A stretch of DNA of 29,011 nt from DATARH01 sp035504235 (GCA_035504235.1 DATJSH010000071.1:1-29011); one strand, 5' to 3'. Positions 15,626 to 23,507 are shown, numbered from the stretch's first letter. Notes: generated from the letters alone by a model not told the origin. Made by a program: numbers and translations.

Positions 15626-16689
15626 CGCACCGGCGCGCCGGATTTCAGCTGGGCGAAGCCCTCGTTGATCTCGGCCAATTTGATCCGGCCCGAGATCAGG
15701 TGATCGAGCTTCAGCCGGCCCTGTTTCCACAGCGACAAGAGGCGCGGCATGTCGACCCGGAAGCGGTTGCCGCCCATCGAGGTGCCCTGGATCTTGCGGT
15801 CGCGCAGGAAATCGTAGCCGTGCAGCTCAATTTTCACGCCAAACGGCACCATGCCGATGATCGTCGCGGTACCGCCGGCGCGCAGCATGCCAAAGGCCTG
15901 CTCGGCGGTCGCCTTGGTGCCGAGCGCCTCGAACGAATACATCACGCCGCCGCCGGTCATGTCGCGGATCGCCTTCACCGGATCGACATTGCTGGCATTG
16001 AGCGTGTCGGTCGCACCCAGCTCCTTCGCCAGCTCGAGTTTTGAGGGCTGGGTGTCGATCGCGATGACGCGCTCGGCGCCGGCCAGCGCCGCGCCATTGA
16101 CCGCCGACAGCCCGACGCCGCCGCAGCCGATCACCGCCACCGTCGCGCCCGGCTCGACCTTGGCGGCGTTGAACACCGCGCCGACCCCGGTCATCACCCC
16201 GCAGCCGACCAGGGCCGCGCGGTCGAGCGGGATGTCGGGGTCGATCTTCACCATCGAGTTCTCGTGCACCAGCATCTGCTCGCCGAAGGACGACAGGTTG
16301 AGAAACTGGTTCATATGCTCGCCGCCCTTCCAGCTCATGCGCTGGGCGACACCGGGCAGCATCTTGACGCTGGTGTCCTCGCACAGATTGGGATGGCCGG
16401 TGATGCATTGCGGGCAGGTGCCGCAAAACACCGAGAGGCAGGTGATGACGTGGTCGCCCGGCTTTACATAGCTGACGCCGTCGCCTACCGCCTCGACAAT
16501 CGCCGCGCTCTCATGCCCCAGCACGCACGGCGTCGGATGCGGGTAGAGCCCTTCGATAAAGTGCAAATCGCTGTGGCACAGTCCGGCAAAAGCGGTGCGC
16601 AGCAGCACCTCGCGAGCCTTGGGCTTTTCGAGCGAAACCTCCTCGATGGTCAGCGGCTGATGCGGCTCGTGCAGGACGGCGGCTTTCAT
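15595..16689 (-). CDS. Zinc-dependent alcohol dehydrogenase, class III-like MDR family
   Basis: Medium-chain dehydrogenase of 364 residues that oxidises an alcohol (or glutathione/thiol adduct) with NAD. Catalytic zinc ligands are Cys38 (AGLCHSDLHF), His59 (VLGHESAAIVE) and the later cysteine of LVGCGVMTG. The structural zinc site is the four-cysteine loop FCGTCPQCITGHPNLCE near 88-104. The NAD loop is VAVIGCGGVGLSAVNGA, followed by the acidic residue of AIDTQPSKLE, indicating NAD. The sequence pattern resembles formaldehyde or aryl-alcohol dehydrogenases annotated as 'Zn-dependent alcohol dehydrogenase'. A strong AAGGAGGT precedes ATG 16689. It appears to be a single transcription unit. Confidence 0.93.
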   Translation of the reverse strand: MKAAVLHEPHQPLTIEEVSLEKPKAREVLLRTAFAGLCHSDLHFIEGLYPHPTPCVLGHESAAIVEAVGDGVSYVKPGDHVITCLSVFCGTCPQCITGHPNLCEDTSVKMLPGVAQRMSWKGGEHMNQFLNLSSFGEQMLVHENSMVKIDPDIPLDRAALVGCGVMTGVGAVFNAAKVEPGATVAVIGCGGVGLSAVNGAALAGAERVIAIDTQPSKLELAKELGATDTLNASNVDPVKAIRDMTGGGVMYSFEALGTKATAEQAFGMLRAGGTATIIGMVPFGVKIELHGYDFLRDRKIQGTSMGGNRFRVDMPRLLSLWKQGRLKLDHLISGRIKLAEINEGFAQLKSGAPVRQVIDFGAAA

Positions 16690-16770
16690 GGGCGGACCTC
16701 CTTCAGGCTCTTTTGCGGATCGGAATGCTATCGCACGGCGGCGGAGCGGTCACCGCATGAGTGATTCAGG

Positions 16771-17160
16771 CTACCGCGCGGGCGGCTCTATGTATTCCGA
16801 CGAATCGTGCGGCATCCCACCCGGCGGCGGGACGGCGGTCGGCGGTTGCGCCGCGGCGGGAAGCTGGGTCTGCGGAGCCGCCGCCGGAGACGCCTCGGAC
16901 GGCGGCGCGCCGGAGGGGGCCGAAACCGGTGTCGCCGGCTGCGCAGGCGACACTCGCTTCGGCGGATTGGGCACGGGTTGGGAAGATCGGTAGACCGGCG
17001 GCGGCAGTCGTGGGGGCGGCGCCGCTGCTGAACACCCCGCCAACCCCGCGCCGGCAAGCGCGATCAGCGCCCCGCAAAACCAATTGCGGGCAGAGGACGC
17101 GACATGTGTACCCGTATCACCACGCGTCATGTCAGCCTGACGAAATCGCGTAGAAACCAT
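16771..17160 (-). CDS. Proline/alanine-rich lipoprotein
   Basis: Lipoprotein precursor of about 129 residues. A hydrophobic leader (WFCGALIALAGAG) ends in the lipobox LAG-C. Everything after it is a low-complexity chain of Pro, Ala, Ser and Thr with a few charged residues, ending HDSSEYIEPPAR. It is probably an extended periplasmic linker on an envelope lipid anchor. The start is uncertain: ATG 17160 has GGGGCAAGG just upstream, ATG 17172 has nothing clear, and an ATG near 17130 would give a more normal short leader. No family is recognised. It is divergent from the histidine kinase, with about 120 bases between. Confidence 0.6.
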   Translation of the reverse strand: MVSTRFRQADMTRGDTGTHVASSARNWFCGALIALAGAGLAGCSAAAPPPRLPPPVYRSSQPVPNPPKRVSPAQPATPVSAPSGAPPSEASPAAAPQTQLPAAAQPPTAVPPPGGMPHDSSEYIEPPAR

Positions 17161-17283
17161 GCCTTGCCCCATCGTTCAACGGCGATCGCCCTAGCTGTTG
17201 ACCCGCCGGTGTCCTATGTGGTGACAATCCACCGCCTGTGAAATTGCGGTTTGCGAGCCCCGGCAACAGACGGGCTTCACCTC

Positions 17284-19158
17284 ATGGCAATGCCCTCAGA
17301 CGCTTCCGGCAGAGCGGCGCCCCCAGCCCGAGAACCGTCGCGCCGCTGGCGGGGGCTGCCCGATGCGGTCGGCATGCTGCGGCTGCTCCTCTTCGCGACG
17401 ATCCTCGTCCCGCTGAGCCTTGGATCGGTTGGGGCGTATCTTTCCTACCTCAACAGTTACGCGTACGCCACCTCGTCGGCTTCGGAGGCGGTTGCCGTCG
17501 CCACCGAGAACACGACCAAGGTTCTCGACACGCATCTTCTCGTCGCGGCCCGCATCAACGACTTGCTCGGCACGATGACCGACGAGCAGATCCAAGCCGA
17601 CGAACGAGAACTTCACGACCGCATCTCCCAGCAGATCGCCAGCCTGCCCGAGGTTGCGGCCGCCTGGGTGATCGACGCCAGCGGCCACGAACTGGTGAGC
17701 GCCCGGGTCTACCCGGTCAACCGCGCGCTCGATCATTCGACGCGCGAGGATTTCGCCGCCTTCCGCAACACCGACGCGAGGGCCTATGTCTGGATGCTGC
17801 GGGCGCGCAGCCTCGAGACCGGCGATTACGAGCCCTTCTTCACCGTCAGCTTGCGGCGCCCAGATTCCGACGGCCATTTCAACGGCGTCGTCGTGGTCGC
17901 CGTGTTCGGCTCGTATTTCGCCTCGTTCTACAATTCCCTGCTCGGCGGCTCGGAGCACTACACCGCGAGCGTGTTGCGCGACGACGGCACCGTGCTGGCG
18001 CAATACCCCGAGCCCCTCTCTCCGCCCCCGGCGAAACCCGATGCGCTGCTGGCGCAAGCGATCGCCAACCAGCCGCACAGCCAGGTCGACGAAGACGGCA
18101 CGCCATTCAACGGCGGCCGGCTGGTCGCGATCAACCGCGTCGGCGCCTATCCGGTCTATGTCACCATCGAGCGCACAAAGGCCTCGATCCTCGTTCACTG
18201 GTGGCACTCGATCATCGGTTACATCCTGATGGGAGTGCCGGCGGGGATTGCCCTCCTCGGCCTGACGCTGCTGGCGTTGCGCCGCACCCGCCGCGAGCAA
18301 TCCGCGCTCGCGCAAGCGCACCGAGCGACGGCGCAGCGCTCGGCGCTCGAGCTCGAATTGAGCCGGGCGCAACGGCTCGAGGCGGTCGGTTTGCTGACCG
18401 CGGGCATCGCGCACGACTTCAACAATTTGCTGACGGTCGTCTCGGGTAATGTCGAGCGCCTCGAAACCAGCCTCGACGACACCGACACGCGACGGCGGAA
18501 AATGATCGCCGCCGCAACGGAGGCGTGCGCCCGCGCCGGGTCGATCAGCAAGCGGCTGCTCGGTCTGTCGCGCCAGGAGCCGGTGACGCCGCGCCCGACC
18601 GACATCAACGAACTCATCGTCAACACGCTCGAACTGCCGTGGCGATCGGGTGCGCGCATCGCTCGCGAGTTTCGGCTGCACGAGGCGCTGTGGCCGGCGA
18701 GCGTCGACCCCGACCAGCTGGCGACAGCGTTGCTCAACCTGGCCTTCAACGCGCGGGACGCGATGCCGGACGGCGGCCGGGTGACGATCGAGACCGCCAA
18801 TCTCGCGCTCGGCGACGAAGCCGCGACGGCGGTGCGCGCCGATCTGGCGCCGGGCGATTACGTCGGCATCTTTGTCGCCGATACCGGGCACGGCATGTCC
18901 GAGGAGGTGCGCCAGAAGGCGCTCGACCCGTTCTTCACGACCAAGGAGCCCGGCAAGGGCACGGGTCTCGGGCTCGCGCTCGTCAACGCCTTCGCCACCC
19001 GCTCCGGCGGCGCCTGCGCCATCGACAGCGAGCCGGGGCGCGGCACCACCGTCAAAATCTATCTGCCGCGCCATTCGGCGACGAGGGCCGCGGCGCGGCG
19101 ACCTGCGCAGCACCCCCAGGCCGAGCCGGCAGGCGACGACAATCGGCCGCCCGCCTGA
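17284..19158 (+). CDS. Membrane sensor histidine kinase (orphan)
   Basis: Sensor kinase of about 624 residues. Order: TM1 (about 31-56), a periplasmic domain of about 250 residues of the double-Cache/PDC type (PEVAAAWVIDASG, VSLRRPDSDGHFNGVVVVAV), TM2 (about 310-332), a short coiled linker (RSALELELSRAQRLEAVGLL), a HisKA domain with phospho-His377 in IAHDFNNLL, then a HATPase domain with N box (LLNLAFNARDAM, 483-494), G1 box D533-TGHG, F box (DPFFTTK) and G2 box (KGTGLGLAL, 558-566). Unlike many HDFNN-type kinases it ends without a receiver domain; the tail is a basic/proline stretch. ATG 17284 is preferred to TTG 17251, though neither has a strong ribosome site. No response regulator is adjacent. 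Confidence 0.92.
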   Translation: MAMPSDASGRAAPPAREPSRRWRGLPDAVGMLRLLLFATILVPLSLGSVGAYLSYLNSYAYATSSASEAVAVATENTTKVLDTHLLVAARINDLLGTMTDEQIQADERELHDRISQQIASLPEVAAAWVIDASGHELVSARVYPVNRALDHSTREDFAAFRNTDARAYVWMLRARSLETGDYEPFFTVSLRRPDSDGHFNGVVVVAVFGSYFASFYNSLLGGSEHYTASVLRDDGTVLAQYPEPLSPPPAKPDALLAQAIANQPHSQVDEDGTPFNGGRLVAINRVGAYPVYVTIERTKASILVHWWHSIIGYILMGVPAGIALLGLTLLALRRTRREQSALAQAHRATAQRSALELELSRAQRLEAVGLLTAGIAHDFNNLLTVVSGNVERLETSLDDTDTRRRKMIAAATEACARAGSISKRLLGLSRQEPVTPRPTDINELIVNTLELPWRSGARIAREFRLHEALWPASVDPDQLATALLNLAFNARDAMPDGGRVTIETANLALGDEAATAVRADLAPGDYVGIFVADTGHGMSEEVRQKALDPFFTTKEPGKGTGLGLALVNAFATRSGGACAIDSEPGRGTTVKIYLPRHSATRAAARRPAQHPQAEPAGDDNRPPA

Positions 19159-19170
19159 CCGCGTCGGCCG

Positions 19171-19447
19171 TCACGCCCGCCAGAAGGGCTTGTTGACCTC
19201 GTCTACCACCTCGCTGGGGGGTGAGGCTGATGTCGCGCTGCATCTGGTAATCGAGCGCCGCCAGCTCGCGCCGCTCGCGCAGGCGCTTGCGCCAGGTGGC
19301 GAGCAGCGCCAGCGCCGTATCCCAGAAAGGCGGCGCCGGGACGCACCGCGCCGGCGGGACGCCGTGCCAAGAGATCGGCCGCGGCATCGCGATCGCCTTC
19401 GTGCGGCGCGCCCGGGTCTGTTCGAAACCGAAGTCATAGGGGCGCAT
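19171..19447 (-). pseudogene. DUF1127 domain protein, one-base frameshift
   Basis: Small alphaproteobacterial DUF1127 protein, about 91 residues once repaired. The ATG at 19447 follows GGGAGGA. The reading frame gives WRKRLRERRELAALDYQMQ and RDISLTP, the helical arginine-rich DUF1127 core. A run of six C on the minus strand (G6 on plus, 19216-19221) then throws it out of frame. Removing one C restores SEVVDEVNKPFWRA and a stop at 19171-19173, exactly the conserved family ending (KPFWR). The product is either a fresh pseudogene or, more likely, an artefact of homopolymer miscounting. DUF1127 proteins are generally small RNA- or stress-related basic proteins. The unusual N-terminal extension (FGFEQTRARRTKA) is not part of the domain. 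Confidence 0.85.
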
Positions 19448-19506
19448 GTCTCCTCCCGCCCCGAAGGGGGTCAGCCAACCACTCGTCGATTACCTGAAAT
19501 TCGCCT

Positions 19507-19593
19507 CCCCCGGGTTTGACCGGGGGGTCCACGTCTTCATTCGCGGGCGTCATCGCCAGAAGACGTGGATGGCCGAGTCACGCCCGGCCAAGG
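19507..19593. repeat. Palindromic repeat cluster between ArsR and DUF1127 genes
   Basis: Three dyads in tandem: CCCCCGG/CCGGGGG (19507-19513 with 19520-19526), an 11-bp perfect stem TCCACGTCTTC/GAAGACGTGGA (19528-19538 with 19559-19569) and TGGCCG/CGGCCA (19570-19575 with 19585-19590). The composition is that of REP-like intergenic palindromes common in alphaproteobacteria. It may end the ArsR transcript. An apparent 61-codon plus-strand frame over it (19446-19631) is not credible as a gene. Confidence 0.6.
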
Positions 19594-19602
19594 GCAAAAA
19601 AC

Positions 19603-20313
19603 TTATGCGACCGCTTTTTCGTCGTCGGTAAAGCTCATGCCGAGGCTTTCGCCAAACCCGCGCTCGCCTTCCGGCGTCACGCTGACCGCGCGGCTGTCCT
19701 TGGCGCGCTTTATCCAGCCGAGCGCGAGCCAGCGCTCGGCCAGCGCCGCGCCGATCGCGCCGCCGATATGCGGTCGCCGCTCGGTCCAGTCGAGGCAGGC
19801 GCGGCACAGATGCCGCCGTCCCTTGCCGGCGACGCGGATGTCGATGCCAAGCTCCCGCATATACCGCGCCCCGGCATCGGTGATCCGCCCGCCATCGTCC
19901 TCGAGCATGAGGTAGCCGCGTTTGACCATGGCATCGGCGATCCGCACCCCGAGCAGCCCGGCAACATGGTCGTAGCACATCCGCGCGTCGCGCAGTTCGG
20001 CGGCCTGGCGCGACATCGGCCGAAAACGCGGCCGGTTGTCGCCGGCGACCGCGACGATGCTTTCGAGCATCTGCGCCACCTTGGGCGAGGCGAGGCGGAA
20101 GTAGCGATGCCGGCCTTGCGGCGTCGCGGTGATGAGTCCGGCCTCGGTGAGCTTGCCGAGATGGGCGCTTGTCGTCTGCGGCGTCACGCGCGCGGCATAG
20201 GCCAATTCGGTCGCGGTCATCGCCCGTCCGTCCAACAACGCGGTCAGGATGTTCGCGCGCGCCGGGTCACCCGCGAGGGCGGCGATCTCGGCAATCATCG
20301 CTCCACTAATCAT
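19603..20313 (-). CDS. ArsR family winged-helix transcriptional regulator with C-terminal domain
   Basis: Transcription regulator of about 236 residues. The N-terminal 75 residues are an ArsR/SmtB winged helix (ALAGDPARANILTALL, TATELAYAARVTPQTTSAHLGKLTEAGLI, then the wing GRHRYFRLA). The C-terminal 150 residues belong to the larger ArsR subgroup that carries RMCYDHVAGLLG and CRACLDWTERRPHIGG. The Cys and His residues in these motifs could bind a metal or thiol ligand, but that is inference. The frame extends to a TTG at 20343, but ATG 20313 is preferred: an extended -10 (TGATACAAT) lies 7 bases upstream of it, so the mRNA may be leaderless. It probably regulates itself. No clear target gene is adjacent. 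Confidence 0.88.
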   Translation of the reverse strand: MISGAMIAEIAALAGDPARANILTALLDGRAMTATELAYAARVTPQTTSAHLGKLTEAGLITATPQGRHRYFRLASPKVAQMLESIVAVAGDNRPRFRPMSRQAAELRDARMCYDHVAGLLGVRIADAMVKRGYLMLEDDGGRITDAGARYMRELGIDIRVAGKGRRHLCRACLDWTERRPHIGGAIGAALAERWLALGWIKRAKDSRAVSVTPEGERGFGESLGMSFTDDEKAVA

Positions 20314-20320
20314 GCGGTGG

Positions 20321-20329
20321 ATTGTATCA
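20321..20329 (-). promoter_or_regulatory. Extended -10 promoter of the larger ArsR gene
   Basis: Minus-strand TG-A-TACAAT (20329-20321) matches an extended -10 and ends 7 bases before ATG 20313, so transcription should begin at or next to the start codon. No consensus -35 is present. Confidence 0.5.
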
Positions 20330-20559
20330 CCCGAGCCCCTCAACAGGCGGCCAATCGCTTCGATGGCCGCCGAAGTCGGTTACCGCGTAAACTCTCCGCA
20401 TCCGTTGCGTTTAGCCTGCTTCTGCAGGGAATCTGCAGGCGACCTTGCTCTACCAAATGAGGCGCTTCACGATATGAAGGGGCGCTGCGGATGTCAAGAA
20501 CAAAAAAGGAACATAGACACCGCAACCTCGCGAGCGGGGCCGTGACGCCTCACCACCGG

Positions 20560-20922
20560 CTATGGGCTGCGCGCCGCCCTGGGCGGCGGCGACATCGCAT
20601 CGAGCCACATCGCCAGCGTGTCGGACCGTCCCTGCCAATAGCGGCTGTAGCGGTTGAGCCACAGCGACGCCTTGAGGATCGGCCCGGCATCGAGCCGGCA
20701 GCGGCTGACCCGGCCGCTGCGCGCCTGGGTCACCAGCCCGGCGCGCACCAGCACCTGGATGTGGCGCGATACCGCCTGCAGCGAAATGGCGAACGGCTCG
20801 GCCAGCTCGGTGACCAGCAGGTCTTGCCCATCCAACCGGTTGAGGATCGCGCGGCGCACCGGGTCGGCGAGCGCGCCGAACACCAGGTCGAGGGTTTCGT
20901 CATCGGGCTCGGCGTGTTTCAT
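20560..20922 (-). CDS. ArsR/SmtB family transcriptional repressor
   Basis: Small winged-helix regulator of 120 residues. The core is LVFGALADPVRRAILNRLDGQDLLVTELAEPFAISLQAVSRHIQVLVRAGLV (split here into helix 2, helix 3 and recognition helix AISLQAVSRHIQVL), then the wing SGRVSRCRLD. The C-terminal WLNRYSRYWQGRSDTLAMWLD is typical of the ArsR subgroup usually found beside SRPBCC or metabolic genes, and no metal-binding CxC is visible. ATG 20922 is preferred to TTG 20952 because a good promoter places transcription initiation at the ATG. It is divergent from the MBL-hydrolase/CoA-transferase operon, and a 29-bp dyad covers its -35 region. It therefore probably represses itself and may control that operon. 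Confidence 0.9.
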   Translation of the reverse strand: MKHAEPDDETLDLVFGALADPVRRAILNRLDGQDLLVTELAEPFAISLQAVSRHIQVLVRAGLVTQARSGRVSRCRLDAGPILKASLWLNRYSRYWQGRSDTLAMWLDAMSPPPRAARSP

Positions 20923-20929
20923 GCGGACG

Positions 20930-20959
20930 ATTTTACCCGATCCGACGAGCAATAATCAA
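20930..20959 (-). promoter_or_regulatory. Promoter of the small ArsR gene
   Basis: Minus strand TTGATT (20959-20954), an 18-base spacer, and TAAAAT (20935-20930). The -10 ends 7 bases before ATG 20922, implying a leaderless or near-leaderless mRNA. Confidence 0.6.
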
Positions 20960-20978
20960 CCATGACATTGAATTATTG
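20950..20978. promoter_or_regulatory. CAATAAT dyad: candidate ArsR operator in the divergent region
   Basis: CAATAAT (20950-20956) and ATTATTG (20972-20978) form a perfect 7-bp inverted repeat spaced by 15 bases. With the following CAA/TTG bases the half-sites read CAATAATcAA and CAATAATtCAA. It overlaps the -35 of the small ArsR gene and lies 63-91 bases before the MBL gene, where an autorepressor that also controls the divergent operon would bind. Confidence 0.6.
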
Positions 20979-21040
20979 CACGGTGGCGCGACAGGCCGCC
21001 GCTTGTCTAAGCTCACGCAAGGGATCGGGGAGAAGCGCGC

Positions 21041-21922
21041 ATGAAATGGCGGGTCGGCGAGGTGACGATCACCAAGATCGTCGAGATGGAGGTGACCGGC
21101 GGCAGCCGGTTCATCCTGCCGCAGGCGACCTATGAGGAAATCCTGCCGATCAAATGGCTGCAGCCGCATTTCGCCGACGAGCGCGGCCGGCTGAAGATGA
21201 GCATCCACGCGCTGGTCATCGAGGCCCCCGATGGGACAAAGAACGGCGGCGGCAAAAACGGCCAGCGCATCGTCGTCGATACCTGCCTCGGCAACGACAA
21301 GGAAGGGCGGCGCATCCCGACCTGGAACAACTTGCAGACGCCGTTCCTCAAGGATTTGGAAGCCGCCGGCTTTGCCCGCGACAGTATCGACACGGTGCTG
21401 TGCACGCATCTCCATGTCGACCATGTCGGCTGGAACACGATGCTGGTGGATGGGAAATGGGTCCCGACATTTCCGAGAGCCCGCTACCTGATGGGCCGGG
21501 TGGAGTTCGCTCATTGGCGCGCCAACCACGAGCGGCCGGACATGGAGGCGGTCTTCGCCGACTCGGTAAGGCCGGTGCACGACGCCGGCCTGGTCGATCT
21601 GGTCGAGACCGACCATCGCATCACCAACGAGATCAGCCTGGTCCCGACCGTCGGCCACACGCCGGGCCATGTCAGCGTCGTCATCAAATCAAAGGGCGAG
21701 GAGGCGCTGATCACCGGCGACTTCATGCACCACCCCTGCCAGATCGCGCACCCCGAATGGTGCTCGACCGCCGACAGCGACCCGGAGATGGGCCAGCGCA
21801 CGCGCGAGCATATGCTCGCCGATCTCGCGAGCCGCCCGGTGCTGGTGATCGGCACGCATTTCGCCAGCGCCACCGCCGGCCGCATCGTCAAGGACGGCGA
21901 CGCGTACCGAATGGATGTTTGA
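21041..21922 (+). CDS. MBL-fold metallo-hydrolase
   Basis: Metallo-beta-lactamase-fold hydrolase of 293 residues. The dinuclear zinc site is complete: H123-x-H125-x-D127-H128 (CTHLHVDHVGW), His216 (GHTPGH), Asp237 (ITGDFMHH) and His273 (IGTHFA). An insertion at about 62-76 (PDGTKNGGGKNGQR) is a polar surface loop. The arrangement matches the lactonase/quorum-quenching-like and general 'MBL fold' group rather than true beta-lactamases, and no signal peptide is present. ATG 21041 follows GGGGAGAA. The CoA-transferase gene starts 1 base after its stop, so the two form one operon. The likely role is hydrolysis of an ester, lactone or thioester in an acid-degradation route. The substrate is unknown. 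Confidence 0.92.
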   Translation: MKWRVGEVTITKIVEMEVTGGSRFILPQATYEEILPIKWLQPHFADERGRLKMSIHALVIEAPDGTKNGGGKNGQRIVVDTCLGNDKEGRRIPTWNNLQTPFLKDLEAAGFARDSIDTVLCTHLHVDHVGWNTMLVDGKWVPTFPRARYLMGRVEFAHWRANHERPDMEAVFADSVRPVHDAGLVDLVETDHRITNEISLVPTVGHTPGHVSVVIKSKGEEALITGDFMHHPCQIAHPEWCSTADSDPEMGQRTREHMLADLASRPVLVIGTHFASATAGRIVKDGDAYRMDV

Positions 21923-21923
21923 C

Positions 21924-23132
21924 ATGAGTGAACGCATCTTCGACGGGCTCAAGGTCATTGACTGCGCGAGCTTTATCGCCGGGCCGGCGGCGGCGACGGT
22001 GATGAGCGATTTCGGCGCCGAGGTCATCAAGATCGAGCCGCCCGGCATGGGTGACCCCTATCGCCGGCGCGGGACCCCAAACCCCGGCCGGCCGCCACTC
22101 AACCCGGGCTTCTTTTTCGATGCGCGCAACAAGAAGAGCCTCGCGCTCGACCTGCGTCAGGACGCCGGACGCGCCATCCTCTACCGGATGGTTGAGAGCA
22201 CCGACGTGTTCATCACCAACTACCCGCCGCCGGTGCGCGATCGGCTGAAGATCGCCTATGCCGACCTCAAGCACCTCAACGAGCGGCTGATCTACGCCTC
22301 GTTCACCGGCTATGGCGAGGCCGGCCCCGAGGCCAGCAAGCCGGGCTTTGACGCGACCGCGTGGTGGGCGCGCACCGGCCTGATGGACCTGGTGCGCGCC
22401 GGCGAGCACACGACCCCGGCGCGCTCGCTCCCCGGCATGGGCGACCACCCCTCGGCGATGGGCACTTACGGCGCGATCGTCACCGCGCTGTATCAGCGCG
22501 AGAAAACCGGCAAGGGCAATTACGTCGGCTCGTCGCTGCTGGCCAACGGCCTCTGGGCCAATGCCTGCTCGGTACAGGCCGCGCTTTGCGGCGACGATGT
22601 GCGGCCGCAGCCACCGCGCGAGGAGGCGCTGTCGGCGCTGCGCGTGCACTATCAGTGCCGGGACGGTCGCTGGCTGCTGTTGTCGATCGCCGCCGACGAA
22701 TGGCGCTGGGACAAGTTCAAGACCTGCTTCGGTTCGCCCGCCGAGCTCGATGACCCGCGCTTTGCGACCGATGCGTCGCGCAACCGCCACGCCGCGGAGC
22801 TGGTGGCGATCTTCGACCGGCTGTTTGCCGAGCACGACCTTTCCCATTGGCGCAAGACACTCGACGACGCGGGCATCATCTTCGGCATTGTCGGCCGCGT
22901 CGAGGACATCCGCCATGACGAGCAGGTGCTCGCCGCCGGTTTCTTGAAGCCCTATGTTGACGATCCCGACCTCATGACGATCGACAGCCCGTTCTTCCTT
23001 GCGGGCCAGGAAAAGGTGCCGCCGCGCAGCGCGCCAATCACCCCCGGCCAGCACAGCGACGAGGTGTTGCGCCAGTACGGCTACGGCGATGCCGAGATCG
23101 CCGAATTGCGCGCCGCCGGGGTGGTGGCTTAG
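21924..23132 (+). CDS. CaiB/BaiF family CoA-transferase
   Basis: Class III CoA-transferase of 402 residues, moving CoA between carboxylic acids through a mixed anhydride on an aspartate. The N-terminal signature LKVIDCASFIAGPAAATVMSDFGAEVIKIEPP (residues 9-40 region) and DARNKKSLALDLR are clear. The catalytic aspartate is in PGFDATAWW near residue 143. GMGDHPSAMGTYGAI and the C-terminal HDEQVLAAGF and PGQHSDEVL are family elements. ATG 21924 is used; ATG 21915, which overlaps the MBL gene, is the alternative, and neither has a strong ribosome site, so translation is probably coupled. It is encoded with the MBL hydrolase under the divergent ArsR region. This suggests activation of an acid released or processed by the hydrolase. 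Confidence 0.93.
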   Translation: MSERIFDGLKVIDCASFIAGPAAATVMSDFGAEVIKIEPPGMGDPYRRRGTPNPGRPPLNPGFFFDARNKKSLALDLRQDAGRAILYRMVESTDVFITNYPPPVRDRLKIAYADLKHLNERLIYASFTGYGEAGPEASKPGFDATAWWARTGLMDLVRAGEHTTPARSLPGMGDHPSAMGTYGAIVTALYQREKTGKGNYVGSSLLANGLWANACSVQAALCGDDVRPQPPREEALSALRVHYQCRDGRWLLLSIAADEWRWDKFKTCFGSPAELDDPRFATDASRNRHAAELVAIFDRLFAEHDLSHWRKTLDDAGIIFGIVGRVEDIRHDEQVLAAGFLKPYVDDPDLMTIDSPFFLAGQEKVPPRSAPITPGQHSDEVLRQYGYGDAEIAELRAAGVVA

Positions 23133-23157
23133 CAGTTTCGGTTAGGTTCGAAGCCGG

Positions 23158-23388
23158 CTACTGCCGGTCAGCCAGGCGAGCGATGAGGCGCGCGCGTTGG
23201 GCCGCGGCCTCGTTGATCTCGGACTGCAGCTCGTCGTAGTCGCCGCAGCCCGCGCGCACGTTCGCGGCCCGCCGGCGGGCATCCAGGTATGCGATCCGCG
23301 AGGCGACGATCGCGAACTCGATCCGGTCGCGCACCGCCCGCTGGGGCTGCATTCGCGAAGTACTCTTTGAGATCAAGGGGTGCGGCAT
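23158..23388 (-). CDS. Small hypothetical protein, helical
   Basis: 76-residue basic protein. The ATG at 23388 has GGAG about 6 bases upstream. After a Ser-rich start the sequence is a long amphipathic helix pattern (RDRIEFAIVASRIAYLDARRRAANV) and a second helix (YDELQSEINEAAAQRARLIARLADR), suggesting a helical hairpin or coiled coil. One cysteine lies between. No family is recognised. It is convergent with the CoA-transferase (25-base gap) and divergent from the hydrolase-methyltransferase fusion. The ribosome site and credible composition support a real gene, but with limited certainty. Confidence 0.55.
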   Translation of the reverse strand: MPHPLISKSTSRMQPQRAVRDRIEFAIVASRIAYLDARRRAANVRAGCGDYDELQSEINEAAAQRARLIARLADRQ

Positions 23389-23507
23389 CGTCGTCTCCAG
23401 CCGTCGCGGGAAGTTAACCCTATCAACGGCATGCCTGTACGATTGATCCCGGAGCGAAATTCGGAACTACTCTTGGGCGAACGACCCGCACCGCCGAGGA
23501 AACGCCC

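Noticed and set aside
17198..17228. TTGACC ... GACAAT promoter for the histidine kinase
   Set aside because: The spacer is 19 bases and the -10 is weak; not enough to list as a feature.
17296..19113. 605-codon minus-strand open frame
   Set aside because: It lies wholly antisense to the histidine kinase, has Arg/Gly/Ala-heavy composition and no family motif; it is a product of high GC third positions.
19446..19631. 61-codon plus-strand frame
   Set aside because: It runs over the palindromic repeat cluster and overlaps the DUF1127 start; such frames arise from the repeat.
20415..20470. tRNA-like stretch (TTGGTAGAGCA on the minus strand)
   Set aside because: It resembles a D-arm, but there is no acceptor stem, no proper anticodon loop and no GGTTCRA T-arm; the CTGCAGG direct repeat explains the apparent stems.
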